This document shows positions 1 to 8,607 of a stretch of DNA of 64,000 bases, piece by piece. How positions within the stretch are numbered: the stretch's first letter is position 1; the number at the start of each line of letters is the position of its first letter. The DNA lies in assembly GCA_006969385.1 (NCBI GenBank), contig CP030884.1, positions 2,294,001 to 2,358,000 on the forward strand, written 5' to 3'. This DNA comes from Planctomycetaceae bacterium (GTDB lineage Bacteria > Planctomycetota > Phycisphaerae > UBA1845 > UTPLA1). The position numbers were made by a program, and so were the translations under genes. Under the pieces are notes generated by a model. It was not told the origin of the DNA and ran no database searches. It saw nothing but the letters and a program-made list of their open reading frames with translations.

Positions 1-1286
1 ACGCGCGTTTCTTTCGCTTCGTAAGTGCCGGCCTGTACGCCGACGATGTCGCCCGCCTCGTTGCGCGGCGTGTTATCCTTAAACGTTAATTCCTCGGCGG
101 CGATGGCCAAGTGCGGCGTATGAAACTCGCTGGTGCTCACAGTGGCGTCGGTTGCGGTATAGGTGGCTGGATCGACTTGGCGAATTTCTTTGGCCCGCAC
201 GTAAACCGGCAGTTGGCGGCGCGGTTCGACAGCGCGCGTAACGGCATCGAGAATCAGCGCCTTGTCGTTATCGAAGTCGTAATACATGCGCGGGGCGCGA
301 ATCATGCGTTCGCCGCGGCGTAAGACGACATCCCCTTCGAGATAAACCGCCGAGATGTACGAACCGGCAACCTGATCTTCGCGATCTTTTTCGACCAGCT
401 TCGGTTCGTCGGCGGGGGCGACCGGCTCGATGGGTTCGTCGATATCGACGCTGCCGGATTGCGGCTGCAACGGTTCGGCACGCGATTCATCGACGAGGCC
501 GGGCAATTGGTTGCTAATCGCACCGGCATGGAGAAAGACCACTGCGCCATCGGCCTGAAGCTCGATGAACTCACCGCTCTGGGCGGGGCTGCCGCGCGCG
601 ATGAACACATTGCCGATCATCAACAGCACCGACGAATCGCCGTAAGGTTCGTTGTAGGTGTTGTCGGCTTGATAGGAGATACGCACGGGCAGCTTGGGGC
701 GGGCGGCTAGCAACTCATCGACCGACGCGTTGAGTTGCACCGGGTTTTTCGCGACCGTCGCCGCCGGGGCGGGTTGCACGTCGAGGGCGCCGCGCGCCCG
801 CAAGGCTTCGGCATACAGCTCGGTATCAGCCGATGATTCGCGCGAATGGCTATCGATGTTTAAAACAGGCTTGCCGAAGGTGCGCAGCGTAACGACCAGC
901 GCCGGGCCGGTTTCGACCGTGCCGCCGGGTTGCAGGATTTCGGCGTCTTGCCAGAGAAAAATGTCGGCGTCGAGATACTTTTCGCCTTTGTAATCGACGG
1001 TGCGAAACCAAATGACGGCATCGCGGCCGGTGAGGCGGTATTCACCCATGCGGCCGGAGAAGTTGCCGATGACCTGCACCACCTGTTCGTTGCCGGCGTT
1101 GCGCCAGAGATAGGCGAACTTGCCGAACAGCTCCAAATCGAAATCGGAAATGCCCGGCGGCAGCAGGGGCTGCACCGACTCGATGTCGTTGGCGGTTCCG
1201 GGTTGAGCGTGAAGGGCGGCGAGCGGACCTATGGCCAGCCAGCAGCCGGCGATTAAGGCGGCAATCCGTTGTGTCCGCTGCATCAT
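1..1286 (-). CDS. OstA/LptD-like outer-membrane assembly protein, N-terminal part (3' end outside window)
   Basis: An open frame runs from tandem ATG codons at 1286/1283 to the window edge with no stop (428 codons visible). Residues 1-27 form a Sec signal peptide (MMQRTQRIAALIAGCWLAIG, then an LHA cleavage site). Two OstA/LptA-like beta-jellyroll segments follow: one at about residues 45-120 (VIGNFSGRMGEYRLTGRDA) and one at about 310-400 (VYLEGDVVLRRGERMIRAPR, then YYDFDNDKALI). Proteins of this family move lipopolysaccharide to, or insert it in, the outer membrane. The large N-terminal region fits the planctomycete LptD-like architecture, but the barrel that would prove LptD is off-window. 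It is transcribed away from the exopolysaccharide cluster. Function is inferred from domain pattern only. Confidence 0.75.
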   Translation of the reverse strand, partial: MMQRTQRIAALIAGCWLAIGPLAALHAQPGTANDIESVQPLLPPGISDFDLELFGKFAYLWRNAGNEQVVQVIGNFSGRMGEYRLTGRDAVIWFRTVDYKGEKYLDADIFLWQDAEILQPGGTVETGPALVVTLRTFGKPVLNIDSHSRESSADTELYAEALRARGALDVQPAPAATVAKNPVQLNASVDELLAARPKLPVRISYQADNTYNEPYGDSSVLLMIGNVFIARGSPAQSGEFIELQADGAVVFLHAGAISNQLPGLVDESRAEPLQPQSGSVDIDEPIEPVAPADEPKLVEKDREDQVAGSYISAVYLEGDVVLRRGERMIRAPRMYYDFDNDKALILDAVTRAVEPRRQLPVYVRAKEIRQVDPATYTATDATVSTSEFHTPHLAIAAEELTFKDNTPRNEAGDIVGVQAGTYEAKETR

Positions 1287-1833
1287 AAGCCCGCGCCGTT
1301 AGGAGGAGACGAGTGCAATGCAGGTTCGGCGGGAGGCGATTCGCGCAAAACGAACGGCCCACCGAATCGGCGCAGCACTACGTTGAATTTCACAAGCTGA
1401 AGTCGGCGTGACGGCGATCCATCGCGACCTACAGCCGACCAGTTGAATCGTTTCGGATTATAAAATGGGGTAGGTGGCTGTCAAAAAGGAAAACGCCTGC
1501 CCAACTCGATTGTCAATACTGAAATCCCTCCTTCGAGTCGACGGATTCGCCTGCATCGGTCGATTTTGCGCGACCTGTTTGTGAATCGGGCCCGTGAATC
1601 GTGACGAGTTGCCGGCGCAAGAAACTCACAGGTGCGTCGATTCGTAGTAAAATTTGAAGCGGACCTCGCCGCGCAATTTTTGCGCGTCAGGTCACAAAAT
1701 ATCGTTTGTTTTTTGACTTAAACCGGCCCCTTACCACTCCGATAAGCCCTACGTGATTCCGGGACTTTGCGAATTGCCGCTTCGTCTCGCATCGCAGTTG
1801 AAGGGGGCCCAGCGAACGAAACACGCGGAGCCA
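1287..1833. other. Intergenic region between divergent envelope genes
   Basis: About 550 bp separate the LptD-like gene (-) from the TPR-SPOR lipoprotein gene (+). It should hold both promoters. I see no convincing -35/-10 pair, repeat or RNA gene. A GTG at 1753 stays in frame with the + gene, but its extra 27 residues would sit ahead of a lipoprotein signal, so I treat them as non-coding. Confidence 0.4.
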
Positions 1834-2664
1834 ATGAGTATGACAAACGCAACCTGCCCTGCACATCTTCGAATACGCCCCACGCTGACTGTCATTCGGC
1901 GCGCTTGGCCGATGATGGCGCTCGTCGCATTCGCCGTCGGATGCGGTCCGACGCATCTCGATCTGCGCCAAGTGATGCAGGCCGAGACCGACTATCGCAA
2001 TCGGAACTACGAGGCCGCCCACGACAAACTGGATACGTTTCTGCGCAGGCACCCGAACGATAAGGCCTCGGCCGAGGCGTATTGCCTGCGTGCGCTCTGC
2101 CGCGTGCAGATGTCTAAAAAGCATTTGGCCGAAAGCGACGCGCGCCAATGCGTGAAGCTTGCCACCGATCGCGATCTGCGCGCCAACGCGCACGCCACGC
2201 TCGCGACGCTGCTTTACGAAGCGGGCAAGACCAACGAAGCCATCGAACACTACGACGCGGCGCTCAAGACGCTGCCGGAGAAACCGCCGGCCGACTTGCT
2301 GCATTACCGCTACGGCCTCTGTTTGCAACGGGCCGGTCGCTGGCAGGATGCGCGGCTCGAGTTCGCCAGCGTCTATCAGCGCTACCCAACCAGCGAAGTG
2401 GCCGCGCATGCCAAGCGCTTCTACGAATGGCCGCACAACGCATACTCGATTCAGGCCGGTGCCTTTCGCGACAGCAACTCGGCGTCGGAACTCAATCAAC
2501 GACTCAAACGAAGCGCCCTGCCCAGCCGCGTGGAACGCACCTCGCGACAGGGTGAGCGCTTGTACAACGTGTACGTCGGCAAGTACCCGCAATACGACAC
2601 GGCCGAACGCATGCTGGCAACCGTCCGGCGCGTGGTTTCGGATGCGTTTGTGGTACCGAAATAG
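1834..2664 (+). CDS. TPR-repeat lipoprotein with C-terminal SPOR domain
   Basis: The ATG at 1834 follows a GCGGAG ribosome site and gives 276 residues. A hydrophobic stretch ending in a lipobox (AFAVGC, Cys37) predicts an envelope lipoprotein. Residues about 45-190 are helical TPR-like repeats (a YxxxNYEAAHDKLDTFL unit, then repeats with the A-xxx-Y-x-A spacing). The last ~75 residues form a SPOR domain (YSIQAGAF ... LYNVYVGKY), which in other proteins binds glycan strands lacking stem peptides. It sits 30 bp upstream of the Wza-like gene and is probably cotranscribed, suggesting a scaffold that anchors the exopolysaccharide export complex to peptidoglycan. That role is inference. Confidence 0.8.
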   Translation: MSMTNATCPAHLRIRPTLTVIRRAWPMMALVAFAVGCGPTHLDLRQVMQAETDYRNRNYEAAHDKLDTFLRRHPNDKASAEAYCLRALCRVQMSKKHLAESDARQCVKLATDRDLRANAHATLATLLYEAGKTNEAIEHYDAALKTLPEKPPADLLHYRYGLCLQRAGRWQDARLEFASVYQRYPTSEVAAHAKRFYEWPHNAYSIQAGAFRDSNSASELNQRLKRSALPSRVERTSRQGERLYNVYVGKYPQYDTAERMLATVRRVVSDAFVVPK

Positions 2665-2694
2665 GAACGACTTTTCATCCCAAGGATGTATGCA

Positions 2695-3870
2695 ATGCTG
2701 AACGGATTCGGCACACGGCAAATTGGATTGGCAGGGTGTTTCGCGGTTGGGCTCTTGAGCCTGGCCGGTGGCTGCGGGCGCGGAGATCATGAGATTCCCG
2801 ACGCCGCCGAGCCGCGCCCGTCGACGTTGTATCAACCGTTCGATCCGCGGCAGTCATTGCCCGAGCAGAAGATGAATCGACCGCCGTATCGGCTCACGCC
2901 GGGCGACGTGGTCGAAATCATATATCAAGTGAAGAACGAGGTGACCGACAAGGATTACGTTCTCAAAATCGAGGACAAGATCAAGGTCGCTTTCCCCTAT
3001 CAGGAACAATTCAATCAGGAATTGGCGGTTAGCGGCGATGGCAACATTCGCTGCTTGCTCGTCGGTCGCATTCGCGTGGCCGGTAAGACAGCGGAAGAAG
3101 TCGAGCAGGAACTGCTGCGCCGCTACGCCGAGCATATTAAGGATCCAGAACTGACGGTGGTCGTTGAAGCGGCCAACGTCAAGATCGAAGAACTCAAACG
3201 CGCCATTACCACGGCCCCGCGCGGTCAGTCGCGCTTGGTGCCAATCAAACCCGACGGCACCATCGACTTGCCGTACATCGGCGAAGCCCACGTCTCGGGC
3301 CTGACGGTCAATCAAGCCAAGCACATGCTCGACACGCGCTATGTGGAAGAAGATCTGCAAGAAGTCGAAGTCACGGTGCAAACGCTCAAGTTTGCTCCGC
3401 GCCGCATCTATGTGCACGGCGAAGTGTTGACCAACGGTATGTTGAATGCCGACGCGCCGATCACGCTGATGCAAGCGTTGGCGACGATGGGCGGCGTGAA
3501 TACACGTGCCGAGAAGTCGAAGATTCTGTTGGTGCGACGCAAGCACGTGCCGATTCCCGAAGCGATCGTGTTCGACATGACCAAGTTCCTCGAACCGCGC
3601 AAGCCCGGGCCGGAAGGTGCCGAAGCCGACGGCAGCATCTATCGCTACGACCCGTATTTGGCGGACGGCGATTTGATCTACGTGCCGCCGACGTGGTTGG
3701 CACAGTCGAACGACTGGATCGATCAGGTATTCACCCGCGGTATTCGCGCCATCTTCCCGTATAGCGGATTTGTGGGCGTGAACTTCGGATACGACATCCG
3801 CAACGCTCCGCAGTCGATCACGACCGACAGCGTCGGCGCGCCGCAGATCAATACGAACTTTGGGCCGTAA
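2695..3870 (+). CDS. Polysaccharide export lipoprotein, Wza/GumB-like
   Basis: 391 residues from ATG 2695, chosen over ATG 2686 because the AAGGA site at 2682-2686 is correctly spaced only for the later start. The lipoprotein signal ends LSLAGGC (Cys27). A Poly_export segment at about residues 55-150 (YRLTPGDVVEIIYQ) is followed by two SLBB-like units (IDLPYIGEAHVSGLTVNQA and RRIYVHGEVLTNGM). The C-terminal segment is rich in Phe, Gly and Asn. Wza-family proteins form the outer-membrane channel for capsule or exopolysaccharide. The next gene is the Wzz-like inner-membrane partner, as in Wzx/Wzy-type clusters. Confidence 0.92.
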   Translation: MLNGFGTRQIGLAGCFAVGLLSLAGGCGRGDHEIPDAAEPRPSTLYQPFDPRQSLPEQKMNRPPYRLTPGDVVEIIYQVKNEVTDKDYVLKIEDKIKVAFPYQEQFNQELAVSGDGNIRCLLVGRIRVAGKTAEEVEQELLRRYAEHIKDPELTVVVEAANVKIEELKRAITTAPRGQSRLVPIKPDGTIDLPYIGEAHVSGLTVNQAKHMLDTRYVEEDLQEVEVTVQTLKFAPRRIYVHGEVLTNGMLNADAPITLMQALATMGGVNTRAEKSKILLVRRKHVPIPEAIVFDMTKFLEPRKPGPEGAEADGSIYRYDPYLADGDLIYVPPTWLAQSNDWIDQVFTRGIRAIFPYSGFVGVNFGYDIRNAPQSITTDSVGAPQINTNFGP

Positions 3871-3929
3871 GGCTGGGTTGAATAACGAACGGCTGTTCGT
3901 AGCGCATCGAGCGAACGAGGCCATACGAG

Positions 3930-3962
3930 TTAGCCCCCGGCCATTGGCCGGGGGGTAAGTGA
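3930..3962. repeat. Palindromic repeat TTAGCCC-CGGCCATTGGCCG-GGG (copy 1)
   Basis: A near-perfect hairpin (stem CCCCCGGCC / GGCCGGGGG, loop ATT) flanked by TTAG and TAAGTGA lies between the Wza-like and Wzz-like genes. A second copy at 6961-6993 has the same flanks and loop with paired changes in the stem. It has no T-run, so it is a repeat-type hairpin rather than a typical terminator. Confidence 0.75.
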
Positions 3963-4045
3963 GCTAACAAGGACGGCTTGATTAATCGAGTCGCTTAGCA
4001 ACGCGAAAGTAAACGACAAACTTCCCACGGATTGGGTGACCAGCG

Positions 4046-5653
4046 ATGAACGACGCGTATCAGGGACGATCATTACGAGAAATTGCCCGCATCCTCTTTC
4101 AACATTGGGTGTTGATGTTCGTGATCGTGGCTTCGGCGACGGTCGGAACCTGGGCGTTCTGTCAGTTCGTGGCGAAGAAGACGTACCGCAGCGAGCTTTC
4201 GCTGATCTTCAAGCGCCCCGAAGACCGCAACCCGCTGATCACCGAAGAGGGCGAGCGCTCGTTGGAAGTTTTCGTAAAGGCGCAACAGCAGATCATCATG
4301 TCCGATCTGGTGTTGGCCCGCGCGATGGTCATCAGCGAAGACGACGCATTGCGCGATCAATGGTATCGCTTGCGCAAGCAGCAGGATGCCGAACGTCGCG
4401 GTCGGGCATCTGGTTCGGGTATCGAGCACGATGTCGAAGCGTTCCTCAACGAAGGACCGGTCGCTGACAAAGTCGAACAACTGCTAACGCAACGCCAAAC
4501 CGACTTCCGCGAGTTTCGCGAATCGGTCGAATTGGAAACACCCGGCGGCGAACAGGTCGCCATGACCGAAACGTTTACGTTGAAGGTCGATCGACCCGGC
4601 AAGGGCGGCCAAGTCGCGCGCTTCGCCGCCGATATCGTCGCCGACATGTACGTGCAGCGCTTTAGCGAATTGCAGCAGGATTTGGCCGGGCCGGCCGTGG
4701 AAGTGCTCAAGAGCGTGATCGACGATTACAAGCGCAGCGTCGAAGAAGCGCGCGGCGGTTACTCCGAATTTGTGCGTGCCAACGCTGGTGAGATCGGCGT
4801 GCTCGAACAGCTCTTAAAGAGCGGCAGCGAGCACGGCGTGCAGCGCTGGCTCAGCAAGATTCGCGATAACGATGCCGAGCTGCGGCTCAAATGGGCGCGC
4901 GATAAGTCGGTGCATGAAGTCTTAATGGATGTGCTGCCGGCGCAAGCATTCGATCCGGGTGGGGTGGAACAATTAGGCCTTCCCGAAATGGAAATGATTC
5001 TGGCGGGTGTGCCGGCCGAGTTTATCGAAGCCAATACAGCGATTGTCGAAGGCACCAAGCATCTCGCGAAATTGCGGGCACGCAAGGCGAAGCTCGATTC
5101 GCAATTCCACGAAACCAGCCGCGATGTGAAGTACGTCGCCGATGAAATTCTGGAAAGCACGCGCGACCTGCTCCGTGGTGTGGTCGCACAAGCTTCCAGC
5201 CTCGGCGCGACGGTGGCCGCGTTGGATAAACAAATTCAGGCTAATCGCGAACTGATCGCGGCGACATCACAGCAGCAAGACGAAATCCATCGCAAGCTGG
5301 CAACGTATGCCCAGCTCAAGAAAGAGTTCGATACCGCACAAGAACATTTGGCCAAGCTCGAGCGCGAACAGCAGGAAGCGCGGGCCAACCAGTATCGCGC
5401 TCAGCATGCCGTTTCGATCAGTAAGCTCAGCGCCGCGTCCACGCCCGACCCGGCGCGACCCGTTTCACCGAAGCCGTTGCTATACACGCTGGCTGCCTTT
5501 TTGGCGTCGTCGTTGATTGCCGTGGCCTTGGCGTTCTTCCTCGATCACTTCGACCACACGTTGCGGTCGAGCGTCGAAGCCGAACGCTATCTGGGTTTGC
5601 CGGTGCTCGGTTCGGTGAAGAAGCACGGTCGTGGATTGCTGGTACCGGTGTAA
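4046..5653 (+). CDS. Wzz-like polysaccharide chain-length determinant / co-polymerase
   Basis: 535 residues. One N-terminal membrane segment (about 22-44) follows a short cytoplasmic tail with the Wzz-type opening (SLREIARILFQHWVLMFVIV). A long periplasmic region has coiled-coil character (about 215-470, many Glu/Lys/Gln and ALDKQIQANRELIAATS). A proline-rich stretch (ARPVSPKPLLYT) precedes the second membrane segment (about 491-513) and a short cytoplasmic tail with YLGLPVLGSVKK. These are hallmarks of PCP-family proteins that set polysaccharide chain length with Wza, Wzy and a BY-kinase. The kinase-like partner is the next gene, so this is the split (non-fused) arrangement. Confidence 0.9.
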   Translation: MNDAYQGRSLREIARILFQHWVLMFVIVASATVGTWAFCQFVAKKTYRSELSLIFKRPEDRNPLITEEGERSLEVFVKAQQQIIMSDLVLARAMVISEDDALRDQWYRLRKQQDAERRGRASGSGIEHDVEAFLNEGPVADKVEQLLTQRQTDFREFRESVELETPGGEQVAMTETFTLKVDRPGKGGQVARFAADIVADMYVQRFSELQQDLAGPAVEVLKSVIDDYKRSVEEARGGYSEFVRANAGEIGVLEQLLKSGSEHGVQRWLSKIRDNDAELRLKWARDKSVHEVLMDVLPAQAFDPGGVEQLGLPEMEMILAGVPAEFIEANTAIVEGTKHLAKLRARKAKLDSQFHETSRDVKYVADEILESTRDLLRGVVAQASSLGATVAALDKQIQANRELIAATSQQQDEIHRKLATYAQLKKEFDTAQEHLAKLEREQQEARANQYRAQHAVSISKLSAASTPDPARPVSPKPLLYTLAAFLASSLIAVALAFFLDHFDHTLRSSVEAERYLGLPVLGSVKKHGRGLLVPV

Positions 5654-5674
5654 TCCCGCGATCAGCAACAGTAG

Positions 5675-5694
5675 GGTGCATCTCTTGATGCACC
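5675..5694. repeat. REP-like hairpin GGTGCATC-TCTT-GATGCACC
   Basis: A perfect 8-bp stem with a 4-nt loop, preceded by GTAG, lies between the Wzz-like gene and the BY-kinase-like gene. No T-run follows. It looks like a dispersed REP-type palindrome rather than a terminator, and the two genes are likely still one transcript. Confidence 0.6.
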
Positions 5695-5787
5695 ATTTGT
5701 AACGCAATACGCGACTGTCAGCGGCTGCTGACCGATAAGCAGAGTAGAACAACACGCCGTTTGGTAAGTTGATTTTGGAGTGAGACC

Positions 5788-6903
5788 GTGTCCGATCCAC
5801 ACAACGACATACGCCCCGACATGCACGAGCAGGACGACGAAACGTTTGGTCCGGCCGAGCCCAGTCATGTCTGGCCGCCGCCCAACGATCCGAACGATGT
5901 AAGTGCGTCGCTGCCCGATGGTGGCGGCGGGGCCGTGGGCAAGCCCGGTGAGTTCGGCTGGATGGAAGACACGCGCGAGTTGGACGACACCTTTAAACAA
6001 GTGCGCAGTCTCGAAGAAGCGGCCCGCAAACAAGACGACGCCGCGCCCCAGCGTGATGTCAAGTCACACGTGAGCGCGCAGATGAACGGCCCTTACACCG
6101 AACCCGGTTCATCGCCGGTGCTCGATCTGGTGACCGACACGACAACCGACGACAGCGCCACCGTCTCCGACGAAACGGAAACGTCGCTCGATGTAACGGC
6201 AACCGAACCAACTTCGAACGAGTCGAAATTCAAAGGTGCCAAGCCGACACAGTATCGGCTGCGCAGCGCCGCCGAAGGCGAACTGTCGCAGTTGTGGACC
6301 AACGTCTTTTTTTCCGGCGATCGCACGCCGCCCAAGGTGGTGGCCGTGACGGCGGTGAAGCAGGGCGATGGTGCCTCGCAAATTGCCGCGTCGTTGGCGT
6401 TGCTCGGTGCCGATGCCAACCCGGAATTGGAAATTGCCTTGGTCGATGTAAACCTGCGCCGACCGCAGATCGCGGAAGCGTTGAATCTCAAAGAACGACC
6501 CGGTCTTTCGGAAGTCATTGCCGGTGAATGCACGATCAAAGACGCGATGCAAACGATTCCGCTGCCGCACGGCGCGACCTTGCATGTATTAACTGCGGGT
6601 GCCGCGCCCAAGCACGCGATGAGCTTACTCAAGAGCCGTCAACTCAAGTCGCTCATCGGTCAATTGCGTAATCGCTTCGATCATACGATTATCGATGTCG
6701 CGAATGCCAATCGGCATGCTGATGCTCAGATCGTGGGTGCTCATACCGACGGTGTGTTGCTGGTAACGGCCGCTGGATCGACACCACGCGAAACGATTGC
6801 GGATACCAAGAAGCGCTTGCAGATCAGCGGCGCGCGCTGCTTGGGTTTGGTGATGAACCAACGCACCGATCCGATTCCGGCGTTGTTGTACAACATGACG
6901 TAA
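5788..6903 (+). CDS. BY-kinase/CpsD-like P-loop protein with degenerate Walker A
   Basis: Starts at GTG 5788, supported by GGAG at 5777-5780; 371 residues. The first ~160 residues are acidic and low-complexity (Asp, Glu, Pro, Thr). From about residue 180 the CpsD/CapB fold is recognisable: KVVAVTAVKQGDGASQIA in the Walker A place, ALVDVNLRRP as Walker A', and FDHTIIDVAN as Walker B. The invariant Walker A lysine is replaced by Ala196 (GDGAS rather than GEGKS), and the C-terminus lacks a Tyr cluster (one Tyr in ALLYNMT). BY-kinases phosphorylate themselves to control chain length with Wzz. Here catalysis is doubtful, so a non-catalytic partner of the Wzz-like protein is likelier. Confidence 0.82.
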   Translation: MSDPHNDIRPDMHEQDDETFGPAEPSHVWPPPNDPNDVSASLPDGGGGAVGKPGEFGWMEDTRELDDTFKQVRSLEEAARKQDDAAPQRDVKSHVSAQMNGPYTEPGSSPVLDLVTDTTTDDSATVSDETETSLDVTATEPTSNESKFKGAKPTQYRLRSAAEGELSQLWTNVFFSGDRTPPKVVAVTAVKQGDGASQIAASLALLGADANPELEIALVDVNLRRPQIAEALNLKERPGLSEVIAGECTIKDAMQTIPLPHGATLHVLTAGAAPKHAMSLLKSRQLKSLIGQLRNRFDHTIIDVANANRHADAQIVGAHTDGVLLVTAAGSTPRETIADTKKRLQISGARCLGLVMNQRTDPIPALLYNMT

Positions 6904-6960
6904 GCGAATCGGTTACGCGTTAGCCGTTGGCGAAAGTTTAGCTGATTACGTATTCGTGGA

Positions 6961-6993
6961 TTAGCCCTCGGCCATTGGCCGTGGGCTAAGTGA
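6961..6993. repeat. Palindromic repeat TTAGCCC-CGGCCATTGGCCG-GGG (copy 2)
   Basis: Second copy of the element at 3930-3962: TTAGCCCTCGGCC, loop ATT, GGCCGTGGGCTAA, then GTGA. The stem differs from copy 1 at several places while remaining largely paired. It lies immediately ahead of the O-antigen ligase gene and overlaps its most upstream possible GTG start. Confidence 0.75.
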
Positions 6994-7025
6994 ATTTCAC
7001 GCTCGCCCCAATCCTAAGTATTCAA

Positions 7026-8606
7026 ATGATCATCCAGAACCCGCGACAATCCGCATGGCCCGTTATTTTTATGGTCGTCATGCTGATCGGCGGGTTATTT
7101 GCCTTCGCGCAAATGATGGGGCAATCGGGCGAGATTCTGCTCGCCGGTTGGATCGGCGTCGCGCTGATCGTGTCCTTCATCTGGTACGCCTACAGCGGCG
7201 ACTTACTCATCGCCTGCGGCGTTTGGCTGATCACGTTGATGATTTTCCACGAAGAATTCTGGCGCGCCCAAGTGCCGGGTTTCTTTGCCGTCAGCATTTC
7301 GCGTTTAGGGTTGGCCGCTCTAGGGGCGCTCTTTGTCGCGATGATGGCGTTCGGTCGTTTTCGACTGCGCTGGCCCAAGTCCATCCTGATACCCTTCGGC
7401 TTGTTGGTGGCGTATTTCACGCTGTCGGCGTTTCTATCCGGTTTTGAAACGCGCTCGGTCATCACCGTGCATTACCGTCTGATCGGCGGTTATCTATTCC
7501 CCTTAGCGTCGTTCGTCATCGTGCTACACGCCTTTCGCCACGAAGCAGACTTTCGGCGCGTCTCGATATTCTTTGCCGCAATCGGGATCTATTTGGTCTT
7601 CACCGGGTGGTGCGAGCAGTTTGGTTTAACGGCGCTAATCTGGCCACGCTTCATCAGCGACCCGTCGGTCGGTATTCACTGGACACGCGTGCGCGGGCCG
7701 TTTGTATCATCGCCGGCCTTGGGCTTGGCGCTGATCTTCTGCTTCTTCAGCAATCTGGTACTGGCGCGCAACACCGTATGGATGCGTTGGCCGCTGCTCG
7801 CGCTCAACACGCTGATGTTACCTGTGCTGTTTTGGACACGTACGCGATCGGTCTGGCTCTCCTTTGCCGTCTGCCTGCTCGTCTGGGTCGCATACTCGCG
7901 CCAACGCATGAGCCGCGTGGTGCTGATTTCAGGTCTGACGGCGGGCGTGTTGCTCATTGCCGTTATCAACATGAACAACTTCCTCGGTGATGATCGCGCG
8001 AAGGGCGGTTTGACCGATATCGAGCCGATCACACTGCGCATCGGTCTGGCGCGCATGAGTTGGGAACTCGTGCAAGATCACCCACTCTTCGGCGTCGGCT
8101 TTGGTCATTTTCGCGACTTTGCCCCCGGCGTGGCGCGCGATCCATCCAGCCCGTACTACGCCTTTGGCACCACGGCGCTCGAACACAACAACCTGTTAAG
8201 CATCGTGTCCGAAACGGGCGTCGTCGGGCTGGCGCTTTATCTCGCGTTGATGATCGCCTTGCTACGCTACAGCATTCGCCTTTTCAAAAAACTGCCGCCC
8301 GGCGGTCGCGGGTTTATCAATCGCGACTTGCTGGTGTTGTATTGGATTCTCTTCGCCGCCTATGTGGTGGACGGCACCTTCCGCGAAACCAGCGACAACC
8401 CCTTTGCCAACTGTTTGTTTTTCGGCCTCAGCGCGATTCCCGTGGCGCTCGATATGATGCTCGGCCCTGGGCTGCTGCATGCGCGCCGCGGTTTCGCGAC
8501 CATCGACGCCCACGCCGCACCGTTGCCGGCGACTGGCCACGATTCCTATTCCTGGCCCGGCGACAAGCCCCAAACCGACGACAACTACGATACGTACGGC
8601 GGTTAG
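7026..8606 (+). CDS. O-antigen ligase / polysaccharide polymerase (Wzy_C family)
   Basis: A polytopic membrane protein with about 11-12 hydrophobic segments. A Wzy_C-type signature lies in the large extracytoplasmic loop (LEHNNLL followed by SETGVVGLALYL). The GTG at 6990 would extend the frame by 12 residues but falls inside a palindromic repeat, so I prefer ATG 7026 (MIIQNPRQ), giving 526 residues. Family members polymerise or ligate undecaprenyl-linked glycans at the periplasmic face. With a Wzx-like flippase immediately downstream and Wzz/Wza upstream, it is most likely the Wzy polymerase of this cluster. The C-terminal tail after the last helix is hydrophilic (Pro/Asp/Thr). Confidence 0.85.
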   Translation: MIIQNPRQSAWPVIFMVVMLIGGLFAFAQMMGQSGEILLAGWIGVALIVSFIWYAYSGDLLIACGVWLITLMIFHEEFWRAQVPGFFAVSISRLGLAALGALFVAMMAFGRFRLRWPKSILIPFGLLVAYFTLSAFLSGFETRSVITVHYRLIGGYLFPLASFVIVLHAFRHEADFRRVSIFFAAIGIYLVFTGWCEQFGLTALIWPRFISDPSVGIHWTRVRGPFVSSPALGLALIFCFFSNLVLARNTVWMRWPLLALNTLMLPVLFWTRTRSVWLSFAVCLLVWVAYSRQRMSRVVLISGLTAGVLLIAVINMNNFLGDDRAKGGLTDIEPITLRIGLARMSWELVQDHPLFGVGFGHFRDFAPGVARDPSSPYYAFGTTALEHNNLLSIVSETGVVGLALYLALMIALLRYSIRLFKKLPPGGRGFINRDLLVLYWILFAAYVVDGTFRETSDNPFANCLFFGLSAIPVALDMMLGPGLLHARRGFATIDAHAAPLPATGHDSYSWPGDKPQTDDNYDTYGG

Positions 8607-8607
8607 A

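Noticed and set aside
1687..2835. Long open frame on the - strand opposite the TPR-SPOR gene
   Set aside because: It mirrors a gene with a clear lipoprotein signal, TPR and SPOR domain; its translation has no domain content and is a GC-skew shadow.
2854..3924. Long - strand open frame opposite the Wza-like gene
   Set aside because: His/Arg-rich antisense shadow of a well-supported coding region.
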